Source: Phycomyces nitens
Lineage: Eukaryota > Mucoromycota > Mucoromycetes > Mucorales > Phycomycetaceae
DNA: 64,000 bases
Assembly (NCBI GenBank): GCA_022702545.1
Contig: JAHRBC010000003.1
Span: 3,038,001-3,102,000, forward strand
Reading direction: 5' to 3'
The translations under genes were made by a program, and so were the position numbers. Of the stretch, positions 1 to 13,193 are shown piece after piece. The notes below the pieces were generated by a model. It saw only the letters and a list, made by a program, of their open reading frames with translations, made no database searches and had not been told where the DNA came from. Within the stretch, counting starts at the first letter, position 1. Every line of letters starts with the position of its first letter.

Positions 1-2290
1 AGGAGGCAAGTTCTCATAGAGTTCCTTGAACAATAGATCGAATCGAGCCAATTTAGATGCCGTTTCATGCTCATCCGAGAATGCCTGGGGAATCACATTA
101 GGTACTTCCTCCTCCTCCTGTGTATCATCTATGCTTTGCAGACTGCGGAACTTTGATAGAACGAAATCCCGTGTCTTGATCTTTTCAGTTATCTTTTCAA
201 CCAATTCCTTGTCGGTATCACATCGAACATATTCACTTCCAACCGTAGAGCCCAACAGACGGTTGGTAGCATCGGCACTCTCGAGGATAGCACCAGACTT
301 TGGTGGATCAAACTTTCGGAGGCGGTCAAAGATCAATTCTGTCTTCTTGCCATATACACCAAAACCTGGACCACGTTCCAATTTGAGCTTGAAGAGATCG
401 AGGGTTGCACGGGCATCTTCTGCGGAATCGTGACCAATGGTATTTTCGTTTTGTTCCTGAATACCACGCTTCAAGAAAGTGCGAGCAAGCATCTTGAGAC
501 CTGGTCTGTAGGGAGGACCCTTGTAGTGATCAAATAGAAGCGATGTATCGGCACAGTAAGGGTGAACAAGTTTCATGGCTTTTAAATCGTTATCTAAACT
601 GTGGCCGATCAAGAGGACATCGTGGTCGACGATTTTACGAATGTGTTTTTGGGCACGAGTGAATGAACAGTTGGTGCTGTTCATGATCTCTGGGGTAATA
701 CCAGAATATTGTGTCAAGTAATCCACAACAGGTTCATCAGGCTTTACAATCTCATCAAGCACGACATTTCCATCTGTACAGATCATTGATCAATATTCTA
801 ATGTTCTCGGTCAAGCAAGAGACTTTACCTTCGTTGATCAAGGTCACACGTGCGAGGGCACTTCCACTAGCTGTCAATACCTACAGTAAAGAACAAGGTT
901 AGCTTGGACATATATGAATCCTGATATAATATCATTTCTTACCATCTCACAATCTACGGCAATCAACTTCTTTTCTTTTGAGGGGACTTTGACGGCTCTG
1001 GTTTCTTTCCAACCTTCACCCAAGGTCACAGTAGGATCCATTGAAGGAGGAATAGGGTAGTCGGCCGCCTTGAGCTGATCGAGTGTCATTACATAGTATT
1101 CTTTCATATTATCCTTGTGCTCAATTGAACCTACAACCCAAAAAGTTGGTCAAAAATGTTTGTATTTTGTATTTACCAGACTTACGATCCCATTTCTCCT
1201 GGAGCATCTTGTTTTTCTCGGTCAAACTGACATCGCATTTGAGAAGTTCAGAGATGGGAGACTCGATCTTGCCCTTCTCGCCCGATAATTTACTCACAAT
1301 CATATGACTGAATTTACTAGCAAAAAATGGCATGGAAGATTTTCCAATCGAGTCTTCTTTAAGATCAGTGAGAGAAATGGCATTTGGTACATTTTGGCGG
1401 TTCTTTTCTGCTCCAAAGTAAGTGATATCCAGACCCTGAGCAAATACGACCACCAGGTTCTTTACCAGACCCTTGTTAACAATCGGAGCCCAGGAAGGAG
1501 TCGAGGCCTCGGTAAGACAGTAGAGGATGAATTGGCGGATGCTTTTGAGGGGCATCTTCACCTTTACTTCCTGGGGTCTAAGGCTAAGTGAAGGCACTTT
1601 GACCTAAGATGAGATCAGCAATTGATAAATGGCTAAATGTATCTTTGTATTCTTACCACAACACCATCAACAGTCTTTCGGGCCAGTTTAGCCAGACGCT
1701 TCTTCTCTCTGTTCTTCTTGATTCTTTCCTTGACATCTTCAGGGTCTGTGGATGCCTTTACATTATTTTTTGCAATGAAAAGTTTGGCAGCTGGCTTTTT
1801 AATAGCTGTAGAGGTCCTGGTTAGTGTGACTTGAACATCCATATAACCTGTATTGTATCCTACCATGGATTCTTGGTTGGGCTGGTTCCTTTTTATTTTC
1901 AGAAAGACTTTTTGAGGCCAATTCTTTGCCCTTTTCCTTTTCCTTTTTCTCCTTCTTTTTCTTTTCGTCCAAAGGCTTGGTTATCTTTGTAGGTTCGACA
2001 ATATCCACAGATTCCATAGCCTCGGCTGTTTTTGGTGATTCGACTGATCCAGATTGATTGACAACTGGAGGATCATGAGCGGCATGGTGTCTTGTCTTTT
2101 TCTTCTTTTTTATCTGACCGTCCTCACTTGATTGCTTCTCTTCTACTGCTGGCCGTTTCTCTGACTTTGAGTTTTTGCTCTTCTTTTCCTTAATGGGTGT
2201 GTCTTCGTCGAGATCAAATGTCATGTGGACCTTTTTGGTTACGTCCGCAAGTAACAGGTTCTTGGGAACAATGCTGGGTGTGAACTTCAT
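1..2290 (-). CDS. REX1: REX1/REXO1-type 3'-5' RNA exonuclease (partial, 3' end off window)
   Basis: A DEDDh-family exonuclease that, in the Rex1/Rnh70 family, trims 3' ends of 5S rRNA, tRNAs and other stable RNAs in the nucleus. Inferred exons on the minus strand are 2290-1864, 1805-1657, 1603-1186, 1130-943, 880-829 and 773 to the left edge. The first 150 or so residues are Lys/Glu-rich and nuclear-like. The exonuclease domain starts at AVDCEMVLTASGSALARVTL (Exo I, Asp-x-Glu), continues with LIGHSLDNDLKAMK (Exo II) and ends with GHDSAEDARATLDLF (Exo III, His and Asp). About 140 residues follow the domain without a stop before the edge. The junction after residue 142 (exon 1/2) uses the acceptor at 1806, because the nearer one breaks the frame. 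REXO1 and Rex1 subfamilies are hard to tell apart here; the enzymatic class is secure. It is divergent from the next gene. Confidence 0.9.
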
Positions 2291-3599
2291 GGTCGAGAGT
2301 AGTTTAATGGATCAGATCGCTCTACTATTGTCACTTTCTCAGGTCTTCTAATTAAAAAAAAAAAGAAGAAGAAGAATAGAATTTGGGCCTTTTTGTGACT
2401 AGCAAAAAAAATTTAAGCGTATGGCCAAGTCTGCAAGGCGATGTGTGGTGTGGATCTTGATTCTCGAGTTTTGTCTTTTTCTTTTTTTCACTTGTTATTG
2501 AAAAGCAATGGCTTTACAATTCATATTTTATTGTCAATCTTGGGGGAAAAGTCTATAAAGTATACTGGTTACACAACACATCTTTATTTGTATGAGATGA
2601 GAGTTTAGGAATTGTCAAAAACAAAAAAAACTGTTTTTCTTTTCTTTTAGTATACCTTTCAAACTGCACCCAAACTGATTGCTTAGTGGATTAGTGTCTA
2701 TAAGGATTGCTGTCTATTGTCCTAGTGATAGTATAAAGGGTCTCTAAAGTGTTTATGGAAAGCAAATGTTGCGAAATATAGAAATCATGTCTAATTTCCA
2801 ATGCTATTCAATAGCCTTTTCTTGGTCTTGATGATTCCAAATATCAGACTATGAAGCGCTGGTTGGTGCGACTAATTAGGCCAATTGGGGTCAGAGCCGA
2901 CTGATGGTTCTAGAAGTCTTTCTGATTGTCTTGACTTTTGTTACCAATTGGTAAAACTGTTTTCATAAAAGTTGGCTAGGGTTATCAAGAATTTTCTAGA
3001 GAATACTGTTGGAAACCATTCGAGTTTTACATGATAAAGAGTCAAAGCCTCATTAAAAGCAGCTGATACATTGAAAATGGATATAGGACAAGAGTTTCAA
3101 GACATTTCTTTATATTATTGCCGCTTTGAAGCTAATGATAACAATGTAAAAAGCAAAGTACTATACAGCCCGAGAAACCCTTTGTAAATCCAAAATAATG
3201 ATGTGAATATTCCTCAATAACTGGTTCCATTTGCTAGTAAAGACAGTCTGTAATACTTGCTGATTCTAATGTCAAGGACATTCAAACACATGCCTTGTAG
3301 CATCGAATATAAGCTTATTTTTTGCCAAAGATATGGAATGTTGTACGACAGAGAGGTGGGCAAATATAAATATTTTACAAGTACAAAATAGTTTATTTTC
3401 AATTTATATATTCCTTGACCGCAATTTTTCCAGTGATAAGTAGGCCGCATGCTTGTGTATCCATGGTAACATCAGCTGTAAACTATTGGTTGCAGCTGAA
3501 CTTGATGGTTTACGTGCTGGTTACTTCTATAAGAAGTGTTTCCGCCGAGCCCCACTCTTCTTCTCTTCTTCTTTTGCTAATTATCTCCTTCTTATAATC
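2291..3599. other. Intergenic region between divergent genes
   Basis: About 1.3 kb of AT-rich DNA between the start of the Rex1-type gene (minus) and the start of the small Gly-rich gene (plus). It holds A-rich and T-rich runs near 2350 and 2410. I see no supported gene, tRNA or repeat. It must contain both promoters. Confidence 0.6.
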
Positions 3600-4363
3600 A
3601 TGTCTGGTGAAGCAAACTCATACCTCAGTAGGCTATCTTTGCTAGAAATATACGCGTTGTGAATCTGGATTGCTCATGATCATTTTACTTTCCTAGGCCA
3701 CTATTCTCGTCCTGATCCTCAGGCTGCTGCTCGTTATGCTGCCCAGCAATCAGGTGGCTCCGAAGGTAACAACCACCAGAAACGGGACGCGTTCTATATC
3801 TTGAGAATATAAAAGGCTCTCGGGTATATCTCCCCAAAAGGATACTAAACTTTCGATCTTTAGATGATGAGGGCATGTTCTCTTCTGTCCTTTCCCGCTT
3901 TACCGGAGATGACGATGACGATGATGAAGCTCCCCACAAGCGTCCTATTCAGGAAGACGAAGCTAATGAGGCTGCAACAGCCCACGACCGTATCTACAGC
4001 CAGAACAGCGGTCAGCCCGATGAAGGCAACTCTTCGCGTGATCTTGGATCGGCTGCTGCCCTCCAGGCCTTCAAGATGTTCTCTGGTGGAGGAGGTAGCG
4101 GTGGAGGATCCAACGAGATGATCGGTATGGCCATGGGTGAAGCTATGAAGCTTTTCAATGCACAGGGTGGCAAGGCAGATCAGTCCGAGATGCTGCAGAG
4201 TGCTGCAATGATGGCCTTGAAGCTCTACACCACCAGCCAGGCCTCCAAATCTAGCGGTGGCGGAGAGAGCGGTGGCGGTCTTGGCTCTCTTATGGGCATG
4301 CTTGGTGGAGGAGGAGGAAACAGCGGTGGCATGGCTGCCAGTTTGCTTTCCAAGTTTATGTAA
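3600..4363 (+). CDS. Small Gly/Ser-rich conserved fungal protein (DUF7721-like)
   Basis: Three exons: 3600-3627, 3697-3765 and 3864-4363, both introns in phase 1. The product has about 198 residues. It begins MSGEANSYLSHYSRPDPQAA, then an acidic block with six consecutive Asp residues. Two related helical segments follow, one around SAAALQAFKMF and one around AAMMALKLY, separated by a Gly/Ser stretch. Each segment precedes a glycine-rich linker, and the tail is rich in Gly, Met and Leu (SLMGMLGGGG). This architecture resembles small uncharacterised fungal proteins of the DUF7721 group; that assignment is from memory and is not certain. No catalytic motif, signal peptide or membrane span is visible. 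Codon use and splice signals are good, so the gene itself is well supported. Function unknown. Confidence 0.8.
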
Positions 4364-7348
4364 TAAAGATGTATTAAATTCAATCGAGACTGGATAGAAC
4401 CCATCTCCATTAAACATGACGTCTGTCTGTATTCTATCATAACGTACAGCAATCTAGACAAATTCAACAAAAAGTGTTCGAGTCCTTTAGCTCTCTTTAT
4501 CATCATCTACCTACGACTGACGGAATATTCTAAACAAAAGGAGCGTAGGACATGCATTTCAAACCCAAGGTCGCATACTCTAGCAAATATAGAAATCGGG
4601 TTTGCCTAAATCAAATATCGCATCTCTGGGTTGCACAGAAACAATGATGAATTACTTTTCACTTCTTTATTCACTCTTGGCAAGTTTTTTTTTTTTGGCT
4701 ATTTCCTTGCGAGCCATTTGGGCCGGTTTCAATGTATTTGACCATAGTCTCTATAAACAAGGTTCCACTTGGCCATGAACTCAATACGCTAGCATTTAAA
4801 TCAGGTCTAGTAAAATAAAGGTACTGGGAACAATTAAAGTGCTGTTTAGACGGGACAAAGGCAGACAAACAGTAGAAATCTTGTTGATGTGTGTGTGTGT
4901 CTTTTGGATTCAAAGTCTCAAGATGGGATTTGTCAAGCATGGTTTAGAATTCAAAGATATAACCATGGCCCACCATCATAATTCGTTTGATTGTTTGATT
5001 AAAATAGCCATATATTCTCGGGCACACTTTATCCAAACTGGATATTGCAATGTTAAAGATCAAACAAATCCTCACCCATCGTAATAGGGGTATTTAGAAG
5101 CCTTTTACAAGATATCAAGAAGTACGAGTCATGCAGACTGGAAAAATAAACTAGGAAAGAATAATGGCATTTGGGTGATCTAGTCGCTTGAATAGAGATA
5201 TTGGCTGGATACAAGCAGTATGAACCAGGATCTTTGTGAATTATCAAGGTCATCATGATAGATTGTTTAGGAACAATACTATATCAAATTTCAACAGATC
5301 CAAATATCTTTGGGAGAATCAGCATAGAAGAACATGTATATTTCCAGTCATTTTTTTTTTACATCTACATCATTGTAGCTATTATTTACTATGCACACAA
5401 AAGAAATAGCGATGAACAAGAGACAAAGAGATAACTTGACGAGTGTCGAGATGGCCTCTCACTCACACACACTCCCATCAGTCCAAAAAAGCTAGTCACA
5501 AAAACGATTCTCTTTGTCGAGAAATATTAATGTGGTTTGAATGATATACGCAAGGTCATTATTATTAACCCTGCAATGTTTGAGATTCTCATTTAACATT
5601 TAAACAATTACTGTCTATTTAATAAGTACCTTTAAAAGTGAATTATTCAGACCATTTTGCTTGGATCTCTTTGATCAATCAGACCAGAAAACAAGACTAT
5701 ATAATCTCTTTGGAATGTCAAGATTTCTTGGCACCAAACCTAGAGACCCACATTGTCATTCTTGCCTAATCACACTTTATGTAGACAGAATTACTAGCCT
5801 AAAGCCAAAAAAAAAGTAGAAAGACTTGGAACTTTAGCTGTCCATTGCACTCACAATTTAGAACTTTTAGTCTGGCAATCTTGTTAACTTTACAGGTGGT
5901 TCTAATCATGCCTGGTTCATGATAGAACCTCTCTTGATAGCTCAAGTGCTTATGCGCAAGAATATACGGATCTTGGCACCGAGCAGTATTTATTTTATTT
6001 GTACCGAGTTAAACGCTAATTGCTTAAAGATTGAACCATGTATTTGTCCAGCTGGTACATTTGCTACTACGCTTTAGGACAGTGCCTCTATTTGCAAAAA
6101 AAGAGTTGGCTATTTACTTTTTAGCACGAGCCATTGTGGCAAGAGCTTTGTTTTGTGAAACGACGTGTATTTCACTCGATTCGAACTCGAGAGTCTCTTG
6201 TCATAAAACGCTGTTTTCACAATATATATATATATATATGCGACACTTGTAGATGAAGTCAATCTAATTTGTATGAAAACTGGTTTATGGAATGTGATGT
6301 TTATATGATGAGAGGTCTTTATATTTATTTATTTATTTGTCAAAAGCACCCGAGTTATGTCCGTAATCTTTATGAATTGCTCAGATGGAATACTAGTAAT
6401 AATGATCTCTAGAGGCTCGAGAGTAAAGTGGCTTTTCTGGTGTCTTGACTAGATAGGGCATGGCATGGGACTATGGACCCTGTGGCCCAGATACGACAAC
6501 TGGCTTGTACCCATGCTATATTTACTCTTGTAATTCCAAATGGTCTTTTGACTAGAAATCGCCCGAAAACAGGTGTTCCTAACCTTGACAAACAGGGCAA
6601 CAGACGTATTATTAGAAATACAAGTATTCGATTCCTCAAGATACGTCTGCCGAGACTTTGCGCAGCCTAATTTTCCAAGAGGCTAAACCATCATGAAGAA
6701 ATGCCAAGATTGCAGTTGTTTGAGATCTTGTGAAACCTCTTTGGAATGGCCAAGGAAGCTCAACTGTGCATTCCTTGCTGAATTAACAGACTGGAGAAAT
6801 TTCAACGGCAAATTCAAGGACATGCTGATTGGATATCCCGATCTTGGCTGCAAGAAGAGTTGAGGCCGATATGTATTCAATTGAAAGTCCAGTAACCAAG
6901 GCAATACACTTTAACTGAATGCCTCCAAGCCTGTCATCAATAGTAACTTGGGGTTTCTTTTTTGGGATTTTACTTGTCGCACAACATTATATATATATAT
7001 AGACATCTGTGCACCCATGTCTGCCTTTTTAAGTACCCGTCCTTTTAAAATAACTGCCTAAATAATATACCGCACTTAATATGTAAAAAATGGACCAATC
7101 AAAAGACCTGGAAGTAAACTACATCCATTTTTGATACCAGATTATCCAGCGATGATTGGCTGTATTTTTCATGTCTTTCTGCTGAGCTTGTCGGAGTTGG
7201 ATTAATAATAAATATTTAAAAATACCGATATTCATATTCATAATCATAATAAAAACCCCCCCAAATATAAACCCGCTTTTGTTCCCCTTTCACTCCTTTT
7301 CCTCCTCCTCCTCTTCTTTAACTCTTCTTTGTTTCAGCCATAAAAGAC
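4364..7348. other. Long AT-rich intergenic region, possible transposon relic
   Basis: Nearly 3 kb between two plus-strand genes. Open frames here are short, start without context and show no family resemblance. A (TA)n run lies near 6222-6239 and another near 6990-7001. A weak Tc1-like coding relic around 6550-6672 is described under findings. The last 60 bases before 7349 are a CTCCTCCTCTTC pyrimidine tract typical of a fungal core promoter. No tRNA or rRNA seen. Confidence 0.55.
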
Positions 7349-9069
7349 ATGCTTGATCCCAAGAAAGACAAATCCAAAGACTATCTGCTTGGCCTACACT
7401 GGGCAGCTACGACAGGCAATGTAGGTGAGTAAACGAGCAGTGGTCCGAATCTCTTCTTACCCAACCCAGGCCTCGTTAAATTTGCATTAGACCATGGCGC
7501 ACCCATTGATGCGGTCGTGAATGGATTTATGCCTCTTCAGCTGGCATGTATCAGCGACAACAACATTGCAGTCGTTCAATACCTTATTGATCGAGGTGCG
7601 GGTGTAAATTCCCAGAGGTATATATTATATATATATATATATATATTATATATAAAATAATAGAGAGAGAGAAAGAGTGTGTGTGTGTGTATAAGAGAGG
7701 GGAACACAAGTCATCTGGCACGTTGTGGCCTTGCTAATTAGGCCCTCCCTAATGTCCTTGTCATGTGTTTCGTACAACCTTGCTTATATGTTGGCTGTTC
7801 TGTTTTAGATGGTCGAAAAAGCACAGTGCCGATAAATCGCAGGCAGTCGCAGGGGCAATCGGATCCACTGCACTGCATGTTGCTTGCGCCAATGGATGTG
7901 CAAAGATTGTGGATTTACTATTAAGAAATGGTGCCAAAGTAAACGTAAAGGACAAGTACGGTTCACGACCCATGGATATCGCAGCAGCCAAACACCATGC
8001 AGAAATCGTCAAGCTCTTGGAGACATTTGGCTCAATGCAGCACCAAGAATCAATCCTAAAACATCGAGACGAAGGAACCGAAAGACGGTCAATGGACGTC
8101 AGCAGCACGCGAGACGAGCGGACAGAGCGTCTACGCAGACCATCATTGCCCGCCATATTCGAAGGAAAGTCACAGAGACCCGGCCTTCCACCACTCTCGA
8201 CCCTGCCGATACGAAGGGAATCAGAAGCAATTGCAGAAATAGAAACCACAGACTCGATTGATATCCGACGAAGACGTCCCTCAAAACACAAAACTCCCGA
8301 ACTGGCATCGTCCAAGTCGTCCGACGGCTCAACACCCGACGATATCCTCGGTACACCGCCGAACGATGGTGATCCGGTCTGGGTTGAACCCAAACCAAAG
8401 AACAGCATAGACGGACGTCCAGATTGGTATGGTTACGGCGTTGTTAACCATTATGAAGACGACACCTATCTTGCGTCTCTTGAGCGCAGGGCATTTGGTC
8501 TGGGGGAAGATGCCAATGAACGGGCTGGACGAGCATCCTTAGACCAGTGCAGACCTGCTAGAACCTCCATTGACGCTGTATCACCGAGTCTTAAGCGCTG
8601 CTCATCAGATGGTGGCCATTTGCGCACAACTGCTCTTATGAACGCCATGGCTGCCAATGCAAATCAACAACAACAGCAGGAAGATGAGCCTGCTCCACGG
8701 CCCTCTGTCGCTCTCGACGATGGCCCCGAGGCAGAGGCCTTACGCCAATTCCACGAGAAAGAAATGAAAAAGGCATGGTGGAGTGCGTTTGGAGGGCGCA
8801 AGTCAATGGACGTTGCTACCTACCAATACCACCACGGTCGTACGTCGATGGACAGCCCCCGGAAGAGCATTGATTTCAGACCTAGTTTCGAGGGTCTGTC
8901 ATACCTGGCCAAAAAGAGTGTAGAGGGTCTCTCACGAAGGAGTATCGACTGTTCAGAGGACGATGGCAGGAACTTCTCAATGGCCGACATTCACCCCTCT
9001 GCTCTGGCACGTAAGAACAGCAAGGCTGGCTTCCTCTCTCGCTGGGTCGGCGCCTGGTCCAAGAAGTAA
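7349..9069 (+). CDS. Ankyrin-repeat protein with repeated RxS(M/I/L)D motif tail
   Basis: Three exons: 7349-7424, 7470-7617 and 7809-9069, phases 1 and 2; about 494 residues. The N-terminal 150 residues form three or four ankyrin repeats: LLGLHWAATTGNVGLVKFAL, then GFMPLQLACISDNNIAVVQY, then STALHVACANGCAKIVDLLL, then RPMDIAAAKHHAEIVKLLE. The remaining 340 residues look disordered and carry a recurring R-x-S-(M/I/L)-D motif (RRSMD, RASLD, RTSID, RKSMD, RTSMD, RKSID, RRSID) and a QQQQQ run. A stretch of EALRQFHEKEMKKAWWSAFG may be helical. Ankyrin domains bind proteins; the tail suggests multisite serine phosphorylation, which is inference. There is no signal peptide or membrane span. Intron 2 is unusually long (191 nt) and contains (TA)n and (GT)n runs. 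The specific function is unknown. Confidence 0.88.
7618..7808 (+). repeat. Intron 2 of ankyrin gene with (TA)n, (GA)n and (GT)n tracts
   Basis: The intron opens with gtatat and runs through TA repeats at about 7620-7652, a GAGAGA block and a TG run at about 7677-7691 before a ttttag acceptor. The repeats explain its length, about three times that of the other introns. Confidence 0.7.
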
Positions 9070-9515
9070 TAAAAGGGGACCTTTTTTTTTGTTTTATTAA
9101 TTATCATTATATTTATTATGATAATTACACAAGCGCAACATTCACCAAACATTCACATCATATACGCACACCATTTTTCATGCAACACAACACTTGGTTG
9201 TGCCATGCCAACCCTCCCCCTTTATGTACGATACCCACCCTTTTCTTCCTCTTTTTTCTTCTTCTTCATGCCCCTCTCTTTCTCTCTCTCTTTTTTTTGT
9301 ATATACCAAATTCAATGCAAATTCTTATTTGAACCCCCCAAGAGATATATATATATATACATCTTTCCGAGATCTCTCTTTGTAAAGATCAAAGAATCCT
9401 TTTTATATATATATATATAAATAATATGGAGATGCATGTGCTTAAAGGAAATAAGAAAAAGAAAAAAAAGCGTTCTTTAACAAGACCAGACGTGCCAAGT
9501 TTGTAACAAATGTTA
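9070..9515. other. Convergent 3' intergenic region
   Basis: Between the stop of the ankyrin gene (plus) and the stop of the WD40 gene (minus). It is T-rich with CT runs near 9240-9300 and (TA)n runs near 9347-9359 and 9404-9419. It should hold both 3' UTRs; no gene seen. Confidence 0.6.
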
Positions 9516-11402
<1,887 letters not shown>

Positions 11403-12828
11403 CTACTGCTTGTATCCAAGTTCAGCAAAAGACTCGGTCATAGCCTTGATGACCTTGTCAATGTGGTTGCGCTCCATGACAGAGATTCCCATGTGTCTAG
11501 AGGTAAGAAATGAATTAATTAATTAATTAATTGACTGAAAAGGATCCCTGAGCCATAGTAAAAAGAAAAACTTACCCAACACGGAAGTACTTTGGTGAGA
11601 GTTCACCAAGGATACCGCCAGCAATCTGGACACCCTTTCCAGCAAGAGATCCAACTAATTGGCCAGCAACAAGACCCTCGGGCAACCAGACGGCAGTCAT
11701 ACCGTTGGCAGCAGCATCATCAGATACAGCAACCTGCTTAAGACCGAGGTCCTTGACAGCCTTGCGGAACTTGGCAGCAACCTCTTGGTGCTTGGCCCAA
11801 CGCTTCTCAATAGGCTGGCTGGTGATCTGCTTAAGAGAGGTGTGGAGGGCATAGATAAGCTGGACAGCAGGAGTAGCAAAGTAAGCGGGCTTGCGAGCCT
11901 CATAGGCCTGCATGATAGGGAGCCACTTCTTCCAGTTGGAGTAGTAGGCAGCAACGGGAGACTTGCGGTTCTTGTAGACATTGATGGCCTGCTCACTGAG
12001 GACAACGATCGAGAGACCAGGGGGGACACCGAGACCCTTTTGGGAGCCAGTGATAAGGACATCCAACTTCCAGGCATCAAACTGGATCTCCTCAGAGCCA
12101 ACAGCGCATACAGCATCAATTACAACCAGAGTCTCAGGGGACAAGGCCTTGATGGCCAAAGACAAGGTCTTGATGTCAGACAAAACACCGGTTCTGATAG
12201 CAAACAGTGTCAATATGCATACATAAATGTTTGTGCCCAAAATATCATGCTTACGAAGTGTCAACCTGGGTGATGGTGACCATCTTGTACTTCTTGGCCG
12301 AGACGGCGGCCTTGACCTCCTCTACACTGGGGCGGTCACCAACAGGGGCACGCAACTGGGTAATCTTGGCTCCGTATGTCTCGAGGCTAAAACGAGGGCG
12401 TCAAGACTATATCTTTTTTTCTCTTCCTTTCGTTCTTTCTTTTAGACGCGTATAAACGACTTACCAGTCAGCAAAGTTCTCGCCAAAGTAACCGGTGTTG
12501 AGGACAAGAACCTCGTCGCCCTGCTCAATCACGTTTACCATTTGATCCCATCCAAGGGTGCCTGAGCCAGACAAGATCAAGGGCTGGGCAACCTTGGAGA
12601 CAACGACTTCACGGATCATCTCGATGGACTCACCAAAGATGGGAACAAAGAGAGGGTCGACGTGGGAAGTAGCAGGGGTGCTCATGGCTGTCAAGACATC
12701 CTCGTGGAACTCAATAGGGCCTTATCGAATCGATTGTTCAAGAGATTTGTTTAGCTACTTGTTGGTGGCTGTGGGATCCAAACACCAGGTTGCTTACCAG
12801 GGATCATACAGAGCTTGCGGTCAGCCAT
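11403..12828 (-). CDS. AGX1: Alanine--glyoxylate / serine--pyruvate class V aminotransferase
   Basis: A PLP-dependent class V aminotransferase that converts glyoxylate plus alanine to glycine plus pyruvate in the family. Five exons: 12828-12798, 12720-12465, 12386-12255, 12193-11576 and 11496-11403; about 376 residues, the usual length. It starts MADRKLCMIPGPIEFHEDV, the conserved N-terminal GP substrate loop. The phosphate-binding part is ILSGSGTLGWDQMV, the PLP aspartate is in VVIDAVCAVGSEE, and the Schiff-base lysine is in ITGSQKGLGVPPGLS. The C-terminus ends ELGYKQ and has no PTS1 tripeptide, and no mitochondrial presequence is obvious, so a cytosolic location is likely. All junctions keep the frame. 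Alanine-glyoxylate activity is more likely than serine-pyruvate on fungal precedent, but the sequence alone does not decide it. Confidence 0.92.
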
Positions 12829-13193
12829 CTTGAAAAGTAGAAAGTAAAGTTGAAAAGAAGAGTAAAGACCCAGAGTTGCAATCAGCAACCACTTAATGCA
12901 CTTTGCGCTGATGATCATGTGATAAGCACTAAAATTTTATCCAACCAATAAAAAGACAAAAAACAAGAGAAAAGAGGATGTGGAAAAAATGATGATTGAT
13001 ATTGTGGAGAGGCGGAGTAAAGTCTCACCAATCGGAAAAGAATGGGGCATAGAAGAAGATGACAAATGCTGCCCTCGAATCAGCAAAAGCGGCGTGAGAA
13101 AAAGATGCAATAATAATAGTAAAAAAAGGCTTGGAGATCAATAGAGAGAAAGCAATAAGAGACATATACAAATGAGTGGGAGTTGGGAGTTAA
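12829..13193. other. Short intergenic region
   Basis: Promoter of the aminotransferase gene and 3' side of the next minus-strand gene. There are A-rich runs near 12930-12990 and 13110-13125. It may include extra 3' coding sequence of the neighbour if its C-terminus is spliced differently. Confidence 0.5.

Noticed and set aside
3860..4417. Minus-strand 185-codon open frame
   Set aside because: Antisense to the Gly-rich plus-strand exon; GC-rich codons there keep the opposite strand open.
6160..6195. tRNA B-box-like text (gattcgaactcgag)
   Set aside because: No A box at the right distance and no acceptor or anticodon stem can be folded.
7761..8408. Minus-strand 215-codon open frame
   Set aside because: It is exactly antisense to the coding part of the ankyrin gene, whose frame carries the ankyrin repeats; no family resemblance on the minus strand.
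11659..12273. Plus-strand 204-codon open frame
   Set aside because: Antisense to the aminotransferase, whose PLP lysine and motifs fix the coding strand.
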